Shown one piece after another: positions 1-7,340 of a DNA stretch of 24,543 nt. Under the pieces are notes generated by a model, which worked only from the letters and a program-made list of their open reading frames with translations, ran no database searches and had not been told where the DNA came from. This DNA comes from VFJZ01 sp038321545. Lineage in GTDB: Bacteria > Actinomycetota > Thermoleophilia > Gaiellales > F1-60-MAGs149. The translations under genes and the position numbers were made by a program. Location of the stretch: NCBI GenBank assembly GCA_038321545.1, contig JBBQFB010000031.1:1-24543 (forward strand). The letters are read 5' to 3'. The first letter of the stretch is position 1. The number at the start of each line of letters is the position of its first letter.

Positions 1-2099
1 GCCTGCTCGATGTCCTCGGTGAGCTGGTAGATGACGCGGTACGTGCGGATGTCGACGCCCTCGCGCTCGGCGAGCGCCCGGGCCTCGGGGTTCGGCCGCA
101 CGTTGAAGCCGACCACGATCGCCTTCGAGGCCGCGGCGAGCATGATGTCGGACTCGCTGATGGCACCGATGCCGGTGTGGATGACGCGGACGGCGACCTC
201 GTCGTGCTTGAGCTTCTGCAGCTCCTGCTGGGCCGCCTCGACCGAGCCGTTCACGTCGGCCTTGATGATCAGGTTGAGCTCGCGAATCGCACCTTCCTGC
301 ATGCGATCGAACAGGTCCTCGAGCGAGACCGACTTCGCGCGGCGCATGAAGCCCTCGGTGCGCAGGCGGGCGGCGCGCTTCTGCGCCAGCTGCCGCGCGG
401 TGCGGTCGGAGTCGACGACGCGGCACATCTCGCCGGCCGGCGGTGGCTTGTCGAAGCCCAGGATCTCGACCGGCGTTGCCGGTCCGGCCTCCTTCAGGCG
501 CTCACCGTTCTCGTCGAGCATCGCGCGCACCTTGCCCCAGGCGTCGCCCGCGACGACGGCGTCGCCGGCGTGCAGCGTGCCGCGCTGGACGAGCATCGTC
601 GCGACCGGGCCGCGGCCCACGTCGAGGCGGGACTCGATGATCGGCCCGGACGCCTCGGCGTCGGGGTTGGCCTTCAGCTCCAGCACGTCGGACTGCAGCA
701 GCAGCATCTCGAGCAGCGAGTCGAGGCCCTCCTTCTGCTTCGCGGAGACGTCGACGAACACGGTGTCGCCGCCCCACTCCTCGGGCTGCAGGCCGTGCAC
801 GACGAGCTCCTGCCGCACCTTCGCGGGGTTCGCGTCGGGACGGTCGATCTTGTTGACGGCGACGACGATCGGGACGCCGGCGGCCTTCGCGTGGTCCATC
901 GCCTCGATGGTCTGCGGCATCACGCCGTCATCGGCGGCGACAACCAGCACGGCGACGTCGGTGACCTTCGCGCCGCGGGCCCGCAGGGCGGTGAACGCCT
1001 CATGGCCCGGCGTGTCGAGGAACGTGACCCTGCGATCGCCGACCTTCACCTGGTAGGCGCCGATGTGCTGGGTGATGCCACCCGCTTCGCCGGTCGCGAC
1101 CGACGTCTCGCGAATGGCGTCGAGCAGGGTCGTCTTGCCGTGGTCGACGTGGCCCATGATCGTGACGATCGGCGACCGCGTCTGCAGATCCTCGGCAGCG
1201 TCCTCCGGGATCTCCTCGACCTCTTCCTCGGCGCGCTTGATCGTGATCTCGCGCTCCAGCTCGCCACCGATCAGCTCGACGGCCTCGTCGGTGAGCGACT
1301 GCGTGATGGTGACCATCTCGCCGCTCTGGAACATCATCTTGATGATCTCGGCCGCAGACACGCTGAGCTTGTCGGCCAGCTCCTTGACCGTGACGCCGGA
1401 CGGGACCGTGACCGGGCCGGTGGGCCGCGGCTGGACGACCTTCGGCTCGCGCTCGCGTCCGGAATCGCGGCCGCGCTGCTGCTTCTCGCGCGGGCCGCGA
1501 GCGGCCTGCGAGTCGATCACGACGCGACGGCGCTTGCCGGCGGGGACGCCACGCTGCGGGCGGGCACGGCTGCCGGCACCACCGGCTGCAGGCGCGCCGC
1601 CGACGGGAGGACCGGCAGGTCCGGGCGGGCGAGGCGTATCGGGACGGGCGGCGCGAGGGCCAAGACCGTCGGGCCGCGGCGCGCCGCGGCCGAGACCGTC
1701 GGTGCGGGGACCGCGGGCGGGGTCGGGCCGCGCGTTGCGCAGCGCATCGGGCCGCGTCGTGGGACGCTGGGCGTCGGGCCGCGCCGGACGAGCCGGCCGG
1801 TCGGCCGGCGGACGCGGGGGCGGCGGCGGAGCCATGGCCTGCGGGTGCGCGGGCGGCGGTGCCGGAGCGGGCGGAGGCTTGCGCGCGATGGTGCTGCCGC
1901 GCACGGGCGTGGCGGTCTGCGTGGCCGCCGCCTTGGCGCCCGCGCCGGTGGGGCGCGAGCCGGCCAGCGCACGGGCCGCAGCGGCCTCGTCGACCAGGTC
2001 CCCGCGAATGGCGACGCCCGCCTCGTGGAGACGTGCGGCGACCTCGTTCGGGTCGAGTCCGCGCTCGCGCGCGATATCGGTGATACGGCGCTTGGCCAT
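1..2099 (-). CDS. infB: Translation initiation factor IF-2 (C-terminus cut by window edge)
   Basis: IF-2 is the GTPase that brings initiator tRNA to the 30S subunit and promotes 70S joining. The visible 699 residues begin MAKRRITDIARERG, an N-terminal IF2_N module. A long Pro/Ala/Gly/Arg-rich linker follows (about residues 60-220), then a second IF2_N-type segment (ELADKLSVSAAEI). The G domain starts near residue 310, with GHVDHGKT (G1) at about 316-323, then DTPGHEAF (G3) and NKID (G4). The later beta-barrel domains are present until the edge at ...YQLTEDIEQA, so roughly the last 100 residues are missing. The ATG at 2099 shares one base with the rnpM stop (TGATG), implying translational coupling. 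It is the distal visible gene of the rimP-nusA-rnpM-infB operon. The assignment is secure; only the C-terminus is unseen. Confidence 0.97.
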   Translation of the reverse strand, partial: MAKRRITDIARERGLDPNEVAARLHEAGVAIRGDLVDEAAAARALAGSRPTGAGAKAAATQTATPVRGSTIARKPPPAPAPPPAHPQAMAPPPPPRPPADRPARPARPDAQRPTTRPDALRNARPDPARGPRTDGLGRGAPRPDGLGPRAARPDTPRPPGPAGPPVGGAPAAGGAGSRARPQRGVPAGKRRRVVIDSQAARGPREKQQRGRDSGREREPKVVQPRPTGPVTVPSGVTVKELADKLSVSAAEIIKMMFQSGEMVTITQSLTDEAVELIGGELEREITIKRAEEEVEEIPEDAAEDLQTRSPIVTIMGHVDHGKTTLLDAIRETSVATGEAGGITQHIGAYQVKVGDRRVTFLDTPGHEAFTALRARGAKVTDVAVLVVAADDGVMPQTIEAMDHAKAAGVPIVVAVNKIDRPDANPAKVRQELVVHGLQPEEWGGDTVFVDVSAKQKEGLDSLLEMLLLQSDVLELKANPDAEASGPIIESRLDVGRGPVATMLVQRGTLHAGDAVVAGDAWGKVRAMLDENGERLKEAGPATPVEILGFDKPPPAGEMCRVVDSDRTARQLAQKRAARLRTEGFMRRAKSVSLEDLFDRMQEGAIRELNLIIKADVNGSVEAAQQELQKLKHDEVAVRVIHTGIGAISESDIMLAAASKAIVVGFNVRPNPEARALAEREGVDIRTYRVIYQLTEDIEQ

Positions 2100-2365
2100 C
2101 AGCGGTGAATCCTACCAGTGGGGGTTTTAACGGCTTCCGGCACCAGCGCGGCCGGCACGGAGACCGGACGGCGCAGGCGCCGCGCGAACGCGCCCCGGCG
2201 GAGCGCTCGCGACGCGCAGTCCTCGGACGGGCACAGGTAGGCGCCGCGGCCCGGGCCGCGTCCCTCCACCAGCGTCCCCGTCGGGGCGGCGAATCGCACC
2301 AGCTCGATCTGCGGGCGCCGGGCGCCGCACCCGATGCAGGTGCGGACCGGTCCGGCCGGGCTCAG
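2099..2365 (-). CDS. rnpM: YlxR/RnpM family RNA-binding protein, probable CTG start
   Basis: About 88 residues. This is the YlxR family, found between nusA and infB in many bacteria; members bind RNA and were linked to RNase P modulation (RnpM) in Bacillus. Visible family features are VRTCIGCGARRP, LVRFAAP, GRGAYLCP and a second Cys in SEDC, giving four cysteines that could form a zinc-knuckle-like cluster, followed by a basic helical tail. No ATG, GTG or TTG lies in frame upstream of the CxxC motif. The first GTG (in ELVRF) would remove the first Cys pair. The best start is CTG at 2365-2363, overlapping the nusA stop (CTGA), with GGAG seven bases before it. The family call is confident; the start codon is inferred. 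Confidence 0.85.
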   Translation of the reverse strand: MSPAGPVRTCIGCGARRPQIELVRFAAPTGTLVEGRGPGRGAYLCPSEDCASRALRRGAFARRLRRPVSVPAALVPEAVKTPTGRIHR

Positions 2366-3669
2366 ACCGGATCTCCGTCCAGGGCGACCGTGTCGTCGGG
2401 ACCGACGTACCGCTCGGCGCGGCGCACGACGATGCCGTTGATCGAGATGCGTCCCTCCTTCAGCACGCCGCGCAGCGATCGCGCGTCGTAGCCGTGCTGC
2501 TCGAGGTACCCGGCGACCGTGACGCCGCCGACGAAGTCCTCGTCGGTCTCCATGGCGAACTCGGTCTCCGACTTGATGTCGACCCGCCAGCCGGTCAGCT
2601 TCGCGGCCAGCCGGGCGTTCTGGCCGTCGCGGCCGATCGCGAGCGACAGCTGGTCGTCCGGCACGATCACCGTCGACTGCTGGTTCTCGTCGTCGACGAC
2701 GACCTCCTTGACCCGGGCCGGCGCGAGCGCCTTGGCGACGAACCGGGCGGGCTCGTCGTTGTACGGGATGATGTCGATCTTCTCGCCGCGCAGCTCGGAC
2801 ACGACCATCCGGACGCGCGAGCCGCGCGGGCCGACGCAGGCGCCGACCGGGTCGACGCCCTGGGCGCGCGACTCGACGGCGATCTTCGACCGATAGCCGG
2901 GCTCGCGGGCGACGGCGCGGATGACGACCAGGCCGTCGGCGATCTCGGGCACCTCGAGCTCGAACAGCTCGCGGATCAGCTCCTCGGAGCGCCGCGACAG
3001 CACGATCTGCGGCCCCTTGGTGCCGCTGCGGACCTCGATGATGACCGCCTTGATGCGCGCGCCGTGCTCGTAGCGCTCGCCGGGCACCTGCTCGGAGCCG
3101 GGCAGGAGCGCCTCGACCTTGCCGAGATCGACCAGGCAGTACCGGTTGTCGGACTGCTGGACGATGCCGGTCACGACGTCGCCGACACGATCCTGGTACT
3201 CGTCGAACATCATCTCGCGCTCGGCCTCGCGGATGCGCTGCAGGATGACCTGCTTCGCGGTCTGCGCGGCGATCCGGCCGAAGTTGGAAGGCGTCACGTC
3301 GACGACGTCGATGTCGGCCTCGGCCAGCCGGTCCCAGTCCAGCAGCGGCTCCGGCTCCTCGATCGGCAGCTCCTCCGCGCCATACGGATGGTGATGGACG
3401 GGCGGCGGCTCCTCCGTCTCCTCTTCCTCCGTCGGCTCCGGCAGGTGCAGAAGGCCCTTCTCGATCAGGATCTCGTCGGGCACGCTGACCTGGAACACCT
3501 TCATCTCGCCGGTCGCGCGATCGATCTCGACGCGCACGTGACGGGCGGCCTCGGGCGTCTTCTTGTAGGCCGCCTTGAGGGCGTCCTCCAGCGCGACGAG
3601 GAGCACCTCGGCGTCGATCGACTTCTGTCGTTCCAGCTCGTAGACGGCTTCGAGGATGTCTTTGCTCAT
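2362..3669 (-). CDS. nusA: Transcription termination/antitermination factor NusA with S4-like C-terminal extension
   Basis: NusA binds RNA polymerase and nascent RNA and modulates pausing, intrinsic termination and antitermination. The 435 residues show the N-terminal polymerase-binding domain (from MSKDILEAVYELERQ) and the conserved FGRIAAQTAKQVILQRI. An S1 domain follows (about 150-215, starting RVGDVVTGIV), then two KH domains with GPRGSRVRMV and GRDGQNARLA. Two features are unusual. An acidic/His-rich insertion of about 35 residues (EEEETEE, VHHHP) splits the N-terminal domain. About 53 residues after KH2 (from VTVAGYLEQHG to the end) read like an S4 RNA-binding domain, including LKEGRISINGIVV and a DDTVAL ending. 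The ATG at 3669 overlaps the rimP stop by four bases (ATGA). NusA identity is certain; the S4 reading is inference. Confidence 0.97.
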   Translation of the reverse strand: MSKDILEAVYELERQKSIDAEVLLVALEDALKAAYKKTPEAARHVRVEIDRATGEMKVFQVSVPDEILIEKGLLHLPEPTEEEETEEPPPVHHHPYGAEELPIEEPEPLLDWDRLAEADIDVVDVTPSNFGRIAAQTAKQVILQRIREAEREMMFDEYQDRVGDVVTGIVQQSDNRYCLVDLGKVEALLPGSEQVPGERYEHGARIKAVIIEVRSGTKGPQIVLSRRSEELIRELFELEVPEIADGLVVIRAVAREPGYRSKIAVESRAQGVDPVGACVGPRGSRVRMVVSELRGEKIDIIPYNDEPARFVAKALAPARVKEVVVDDENQQSTVIVPDDQLSLAIGRDGQNARLAAKLTGWRVDIKSETEFAMETDEDFVGGVTVAGYLEQHGYDARSLRGVLKEGRISINGIVVRRAERYVGPDDTVALDGDPV

Positions 3670-4103
3670 GGCGTCACCGGATTCCAGACGATGTTCGACT
3701 TCGCGACTTCCTCCCGCGGCACCTCGAGCTCGACGCCGTCGTCGAGCGCGAGCCGCAGCGACGTGTCGTCGGCTGCCGTGAGGCGGCCGCGGAGGTTGCG
3801 GTGCCCCTCTCGTGGTCTCTTGAGACGGATCTCCACCGTCTCGCCGAGCGATCGCACGTAGTGCGCGGTGCGGATCAGTGGCCGTTCGATGCCGGGCGAC
3901 GAGACCTCGAGACCCCCCGCATCGCGGACGTCGGAGAGGATGGTCGCCACCTCGGCGCAGAGGTCGGCCGTGACGCCCTCGGCATGCTCGATCAGCACGC
4001 GGACGAGGTTCTCCCCCTTGACCACCTGCACGTCCCAGATCTCGACGTCCGGGCGGACGGCCGTGACGGTTCGGGTGATGGTGTGGAGGTCGGGAGACGT
4101 CAT
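3666..4103 (-). CDS. rimP: Ribosome maturation factor RimP
   Basis: RimP assists 30S subunit assembly. The 145-residue product begins MTSPDLHTITRTVT and carries the family's VSSPGIERPL motif, followed by a C-terminal SH3-like segment (ETVEIRLKRP, GRLTAADD) ending NIVWNPVTP. The frame stays open upstream to an ATG at 4190, but that extension would translate the terminator hairpin and has no family similarity, so the ATG at 4103 is chosen. No clear Shine-Dalgarno precedes it: the bases just upstream are the U-tract of an intrinsic terminator plus eight bases. Initiation may therefore be leaderless or otherwise unusual. It is the first gene of the rimP-nusA-rnpM-infB operon and overlaps nusA by four bases. 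Confidence 0.95.
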   Translation of the reverse strand: MTSPDLHTITRTVTAVRPDVEIWDVQVVKGENLVRVLIEHAEGVTADLCAEVATILSDVRDAGGLEVSSPGIERPLIRTAHYVRSLGETVEIRLKRPREGHRNLRGRLTAADDTSLRLALDDGVELEVPREEVAKSNIVWNPVTP

Positions 4104-4111
4104 AAGCTCAT

Positions 4112-4140
4112 AAAAAAAGCGGGCACGAATCGCCCGCTTT
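4112..4140 (-). terminator. Strong intrinsic terminator immediately upstream of rimP (possible attenuator)
   Basis: Read on the minus strand, AAAGCGGGC (4140-4132), a 7-base loop and GCCCGCTTT (4124-4116) form a perfect 9-bp stem running into seven consecutive T residues (4118-4112). The rimP ATG lies only eight bases beyond the T-tract. The plus strand lacks a T-tract after the stem, so the terminator acts leftward. It could simply end the dtd transcript, whose stop is 53 bases upstream. If the rimP promoter lies upstream of the hairpin, it would instead attenuate rimP-nusA-infB. Confidence 0.85.
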
Positions 4141-4145
4141 CGGGG

Positions 4146-4171
4146 GGCGACCGGGCTTTCGACCCCCGGTG
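4146..4171 (-). promoter_or_regulatory. GC-rich hairpin in the rimP leader
   Basis: Minus-strand CGGGGG and CCCCCG arms flank a spacer containing TCGAAAGCCCGG between the dtd stop and the rimP terminator. The arms could pair with each other, or the C-run could pair elsewhere in the leader. A TACATT hexamer at 4186-4181 would suit a minus-strand -10 element with a start site near 4174, but no convincing -35 is visible. The evidence is weak; it is listed because it bears on whether the following terminator is an attenuator. Confidence 0.3.
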
Positions 4172-4193
4172 CCGGGAAGCAATGTACCACGAT

Positions 4194-4625
4194 TCACAAG
4201 ACGATCGTGACCGGTCCGTCGTTGATCAGGGCCACCTCCATCGACCGTCCGAACCGGCCCGTCGCGACCTCGATGCCGAGCGCCCGGAGGGCTTCCACGA
4301 AGGTCTCGTAGAGCGGTTCGGCGACCTCCGGCGGCGCTGCACCGGCGAACGACGGGCGGTTGCCCTTGCGGGTGTCGGCGAGCAGCGTGAACTGCGACAC
4401 GGCGAGCACCGAGCCGCCCGTGTCGAGCACCGAGCGGTTCATGTGGCCGGCGCCGTCCGCGAAGATGCGGAGCCGGGCGATCTTGGCCGCCAGCCCGGCG
4501 ATCACGGCCTCGTCGTCGTCGGGCCCGACAGCGAGCAGGACGAGCAGGCCGGGGCCGATCTCCCCCACCGTCTCGCCGGCCACGGTCACGCGGGCCTCCG
4601 AGACGCGCTGGACGACGGCTCGCAC
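4194..4625 (-). CDS. dtd: D-aminoacyl-tRNA deacylase
   Basis: DTD hydrolyses D-amino acids (and glycine mischarged on tRNA-Ala) from tRNA. The 143-residue length is typical. It starts VRAVVQRVSEARV (GTG at 4625) and contains both signature segments: SQFTLLAD, with the SQFT motif, and the cross-subunit GPVT element near the end (NDGPVTIVL). The usual Ser after Asn in NSGPVT is Asp here, but the Gly-cisPro pair needed for chiral proofreading is intact. It follows the TPR gene by eight bases and is probably cotranscribed with it. The terminator at 4140-4112 lies downstream. Confidence 0.96.
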   Translation of the reverse strand: MRAVVQRVSEARVTVAGETVGEIGPGLLVLLAVGPDDDEAVIAGLAAKIARLRIFADGAGHMNRSVLDTGGSVLAVSQFTLLADTRKGNRPSFAGAAPPEVAEPLYETFVEALRALGIEVATGRFGRSMEVALINDGPVTIVL

Positions 4626-4633
4626 GCCGGCCG

Positions 4634-4999
4634 TCAGGCCGCCGGCAGCCGCTCGAGCGCGCGCCGGTACTCGTCGGAGCGCGGGTCGAGCCAGTGCGCC
4701 ATCTTGAACGATCCGCGCGCCAGCTCCACGAACCCGAGGCCCTGCTGCGCACGGCCGAGCAGGTAGTAGCAGTAGGCGTCGTTCGGGGCCAGATCGAGCG
4801 CGACGGTCAGCTCCGCCTCGGCCTCCATCATGCGGGAGGCGCGCAGGTAGGCGAGGCCCAGCGTCTCGCGAATCGAGCCCTTCTCGGGGTCGAGGTCGCG
4901 GGCCCGCTCGAGCCGCTCGATCGCCCCGCCGGTGTCGCCGGCGCGGAGCAGCTCCCGCCCGCGCACGAAGAGCTCGTAGACCGGGGCGTCATCGTCCAC
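4634..4999 (-). CDS. Small tetratricopeptide-repeat protein
   Basis: The 121-residue soluble protein contains about two and a half TPR units: LFVRGRELLRAGDTGGAIE, then ETLGLAYLRASRMMEAEAEL, then YYLLGRAQQGLGFVELARG, each ending in an L(D)P turn typical of TPR. There is no signal peptide, membrane segment or catalytic domain, so it is probably a protein-interaction adaptor; its partner is not evident. The start is GTG at 4999, with no proper Shine-Dalgarno but a TACTTT hexamer ending seven bases before it, consistent with a leaderless transcript. It sits between the transglutaminase gene (22-base gap) and dtd. Confidence 0.85.
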   Translation of the reverse strand: MDDDAPVYELFVRGRELLRAGDTGGAIERLERARDLDPEKGSIRETLGLAYLRASRMMEAEAELTVALDLAPNDAYCYYLLGRAQQGLGFVELARGSFKMAHWLDPRSDEYRRALERLPAA

Positions 5000-5006
5000 G
5001 CCCCCA

Positions 5007-5012
5007 AAAGTA
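5007..5012 (-). promoter_or_regulatory. Candidate -10 element for a leaderless TPR-dtd transcript
   Basis: TACTTT on the minus strand fits the actinobacterial TANNNT -10 pattern. Exactly seven bases separate it from the GTG at 4999, placing the likely start of transcription on the start codon. No recognisable -35 is present at 16-18 bases. The call is inference from spacing alone. Confidence 0.35.
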
Positions 5013-5021
5013 ACACTCGGC

Positions 5022-7340
5022 TCAGGGCAGCAGGGAGCGGACGCGGATCGCGCCGCGCGCGCGCTCGGTGCGACCGAGCGACTGGCGGAGGCGCCGTTTC
5101 ACGACGCGTGCCTCGCTGCGTGCGCCGCGGGCGGCATCGGACGCGCTGCCGTCGTCGGTGCCGTACCGGGCCCGCGACTGCAACCGCGCCCAGCCGGCCG
5201 CATCGACGCCGAACTCCCGGTGCAGCATCCGCGAGAACTCGTCCGGCGTCAGCGTCACGACGGCCTGCGGGACGCCCTGGTCGCGCACGTACGCCTCGAG
5301 GTCGCGCCGCACCGCCGCAGCGATGGCGTGCGGGCCCTTCCGGAGGTACGGGATGAGCGAGCGCAGGCGCTTCACGAGCACCAGCAGCACCACCAGGCCG
5401 GCCGCGATCAGCAGCAGCCACGAGACGAAGCCGGGGTGCCAGTTCCCGCCCACGACGGCACCGACTCCGCCGCCGCCCTCGCGCGGGCCGCGGCCGCCGC
5501 CGAGGGGCGCGCCGGCGACGCGGCTGGGCGTGCCGGCCAGCTTCGCGAGCTGCTCGAGCCGGGCCGAGTCGAAGCCGGCGGTACCGGCCAGCGCCTTGGT
5601 GGCCGCGGTGGAGAAGTTCTTCGACGTCGTCGAGTAGTCGAACGGCAGCTCGCGGGACGGCGTCGGCTCGAACGGCATCCAGCCGTACTTCGGGAACCAC
5701 ACCTCGACCCACGCGTGCGCGTCGCGGTCGGTCACGACGTAGGTGCCCCGACTGACGTTGCGCGTGCCCTCGGTGAAGCCCTCGCCGATCCGGGACGGGA
5801 TGCCGAGCATGCGCAACATCACCGTCATGGTGCCGGCGAACATCTGGCAGTAGCCGGTCTTGCCGTTCAGGAAGAACCTCGGCAGCGGCCCGTCGGTAGC
5901 CCTCGAGTAGTCGGCCTTCTCGTCGTACCGGTAGTTGGCCTGGAAGTACGACTCGATCGCGGCAACCGCCTCGTACGGCGAGCCGGCGTCCCTGGTGATC
6001 TCCTTCGCCCTGTCGTACACCTCGCGCCACCGCAGGAGCTGCGGGTCGAAGAAGTGCGTGCTGATCAGGTCGTCGACCACGGCCTCGCGGCCGGGCGTGC
6101 CCCAGACCGGGAACACGACGCCCTCGTCGAGCAGCGCCAGGTCGGTGGCCTGCAGGTCCTCCGGGTAGTCGGGCTTCGCGTCGGTGAGGTCCTTGATGGT
6201 CGGCTGCACCGGCAGGTACTCGGCCGTCCAGGAGGAGTCGATCGGGACGTTCTTCGCGGTCGAGAAGACACCGTCCGACGTGCGGCTGATCTGGCCGGCG
6301 TCGCCGTCGATGCCCTTGATCGCGAGCACCTCGCCGGGCGCCACCAGGTCGTTCGAGGCCAGGTTGACGTTCTGGAACTTCGCCGACTTCTGCTTCAGCG
6401 ACAGGCCCTGCGCGGCCTCCGAGAGGGCGTCCTGCGGCACCACCACGGTGGGTGGCGAACCGGTGTCGACGACGGTCGGCTCCGCGACCCAGGCCAGACC
6501 GTTGAACTTGCCGAGCACGACCGCGCGCCAGTACGACGGGCTGTCCGACGTGACCCGCAGCAGCGTGACCGGCTTCTTCGGCCGCTTCAGGCCGGCGTAG
6601 GTGTGGTTCCAGATGAAGCCGACGCTGGTGCCGGTCTTCTCCGGCTTCCCCCACTGCTTCCAGTCCAGCATCGCGCTCTTCGCGACGCCCGGCAGGGTCG
6701 CGGCGAGCACCGCGACCAGCACCACCGTGGCGCCCGCCGCGAGCTGGATGGTCGGTCTCCGCCGTTGCGACAGCACGCCCAGGATCGCGAGCATCAGCGC
6801 GAGGAAGATGGCCGCGCGCAGCGTCGGCTGCGGCAGCACGTAGACGGTCGAGACGACGAGGAACGGGATGAACCCGACCACGATCGCCGGGTAGGGCGAG
6901 CGCCAGACGAGCAGCGAGGCGGCGAGGGCGGCGAAGCAGGCGAAGATCGCGAGCAGCACGACGGCGTGCAACTGCGGCGCCTTGGCCGGGTCGTACGGCA
7001 GCAGCGTGCGCACCCACCGCTCGAGCCCGTCGTGCAGGTCGCCGCCGACCAGCCGGAAGTAGCCGGTGTCGCCGAGCAGGTGGGGCCGGAACGGCCAGTG
7101 CCCGGTGGCGGCGCCGACGGCGACGACGATCGCCGGCAGCACCAGCACGGCAAACCGGCGCGGCGCCAGCTGCTGCGAGGACAGCGCCGCCAGCAGGGCC
7201 GGCGCCAGCGCGAGCACGGCCCACAGCGCGAGGCCGGTCAGCTCCGGATCCTCGATCTGCTTCAGGTGCCAGATCGAGAACGCCACCAGCGCGACGTACA
7301 GGGCGAGCGGCGGCGCCAGCCGTTCGAACGCCGACCTCAT
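5022..7340 (-). CDS. TgpA-like membrane transglutaminase
   Basis: 772 residues. The N-terminal third has about six or seven hydrophobic membrane segments (such as LALYVALVAFSIW and YPAIVVGFIPFLVV). A large extracytoplasmic region with a transglutaminase-like core follows, then one more membrane segment (SWLLLIAAGLVVLLVLV) and a cytoplasmic tail. The core has the nucleophile C498 in GYCQMFAG and H542 in DAHAWVEVW. The third position is E558 in PFEPTP where many family members have Asp. The natural substrate of such proteins is mostly unknown; peptide or cell-envelope crosslinking or hydrolysis is inferred. The ATG at 7340 overlaps the DUF58 stop (ATGA). It is the third gene of a MoxR-DUF58-transglutaminase module, a conserved association. 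Confidence 0.92.
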   Translation of the reverse strand: MRSAFERLAPPLALYVALVAFSIWHLKQIEDPELTGLALWAVLALAPALLAALSSQQLAPRRFAVLVLPAIVVAVGAATGHWPFRPHLLGDTGYFRLVGGDLHDGLERWVRTLLPYDPAKAPQLHAVVLLAIFACFAALAASLLVWRSPYPAIVVGFIPFLVVSTVYVLPQPTLRAAIFLALMLAILGVLSQRRRPTIQLAAGATVVLVAVLAATLPGVAKSAMLDWKQWGKPEKTGTSVGFIWNHTYAGLKRPKKPVTLLRVTSDSPSYWRAVVLGKFNGLAWVAEPTVVDTGSPPTVVVPQDALSEAAQGLSLKQKSAKFQNVNLASNDLVAPGEVLAIKGIDGDAGQISRTSDGVFSTAKNVPIDSSWTAEYLPVQPTIKDLTDAKPDYPEDLQATDLALLDEGVVFPVWGTPGREAVVDDLISTHFFDPQLLRWREVYDRAKEITRDAGSPYEAVAAIESYFQANYRYDEKADYSRATDGPLPRFFLNGKTGYCQMFAGTMTVMLRMLGIPSRIGEGFTEGTRNVSRGTYVVTDRDAHAWVEVWFPKYGWMPFEPTPSRELPFDYSTTSKNFSTAATKALAGTAGFDSARLEQLAKLAGTPSRVAGAPLGGGRGPREGGGGVGAVVGGNWHPGFVSWLLLIAAGLVVLLVLVKRLRSLIPYLRKGPHAIAAAVRRDLEAYVRDQGVPQAVVTLTPDEFSRMLHREFGVDAAGWARLQSRARYGTDDGSASDAARGARSEARVVKRRLRQSLGRTERARGAIRVRSLLP

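Noticed and set aside
1440..1980. Low-complexity Pro/Ala/Gly/Arg region as a separate gene or repeat array
   Set aside because: It is the normal flexible linker of actinobacterial IF-2 in one continuous frame; no regular DNA repeat unit is present.
177..2108. Long plus-strand open frame opposite infB
   Set aside because: It is a shadow of GC-rich codons on the other strand. The minus strand carries unmistakable IF-2 motifs and the plus product has no recognisable domain.
4104..4190. Longer rimP from an ATG at 4190
   Set aside because: The extra 29 residues would be encoded by the leader hairpins and terminator, and they do not match RimP proteins.
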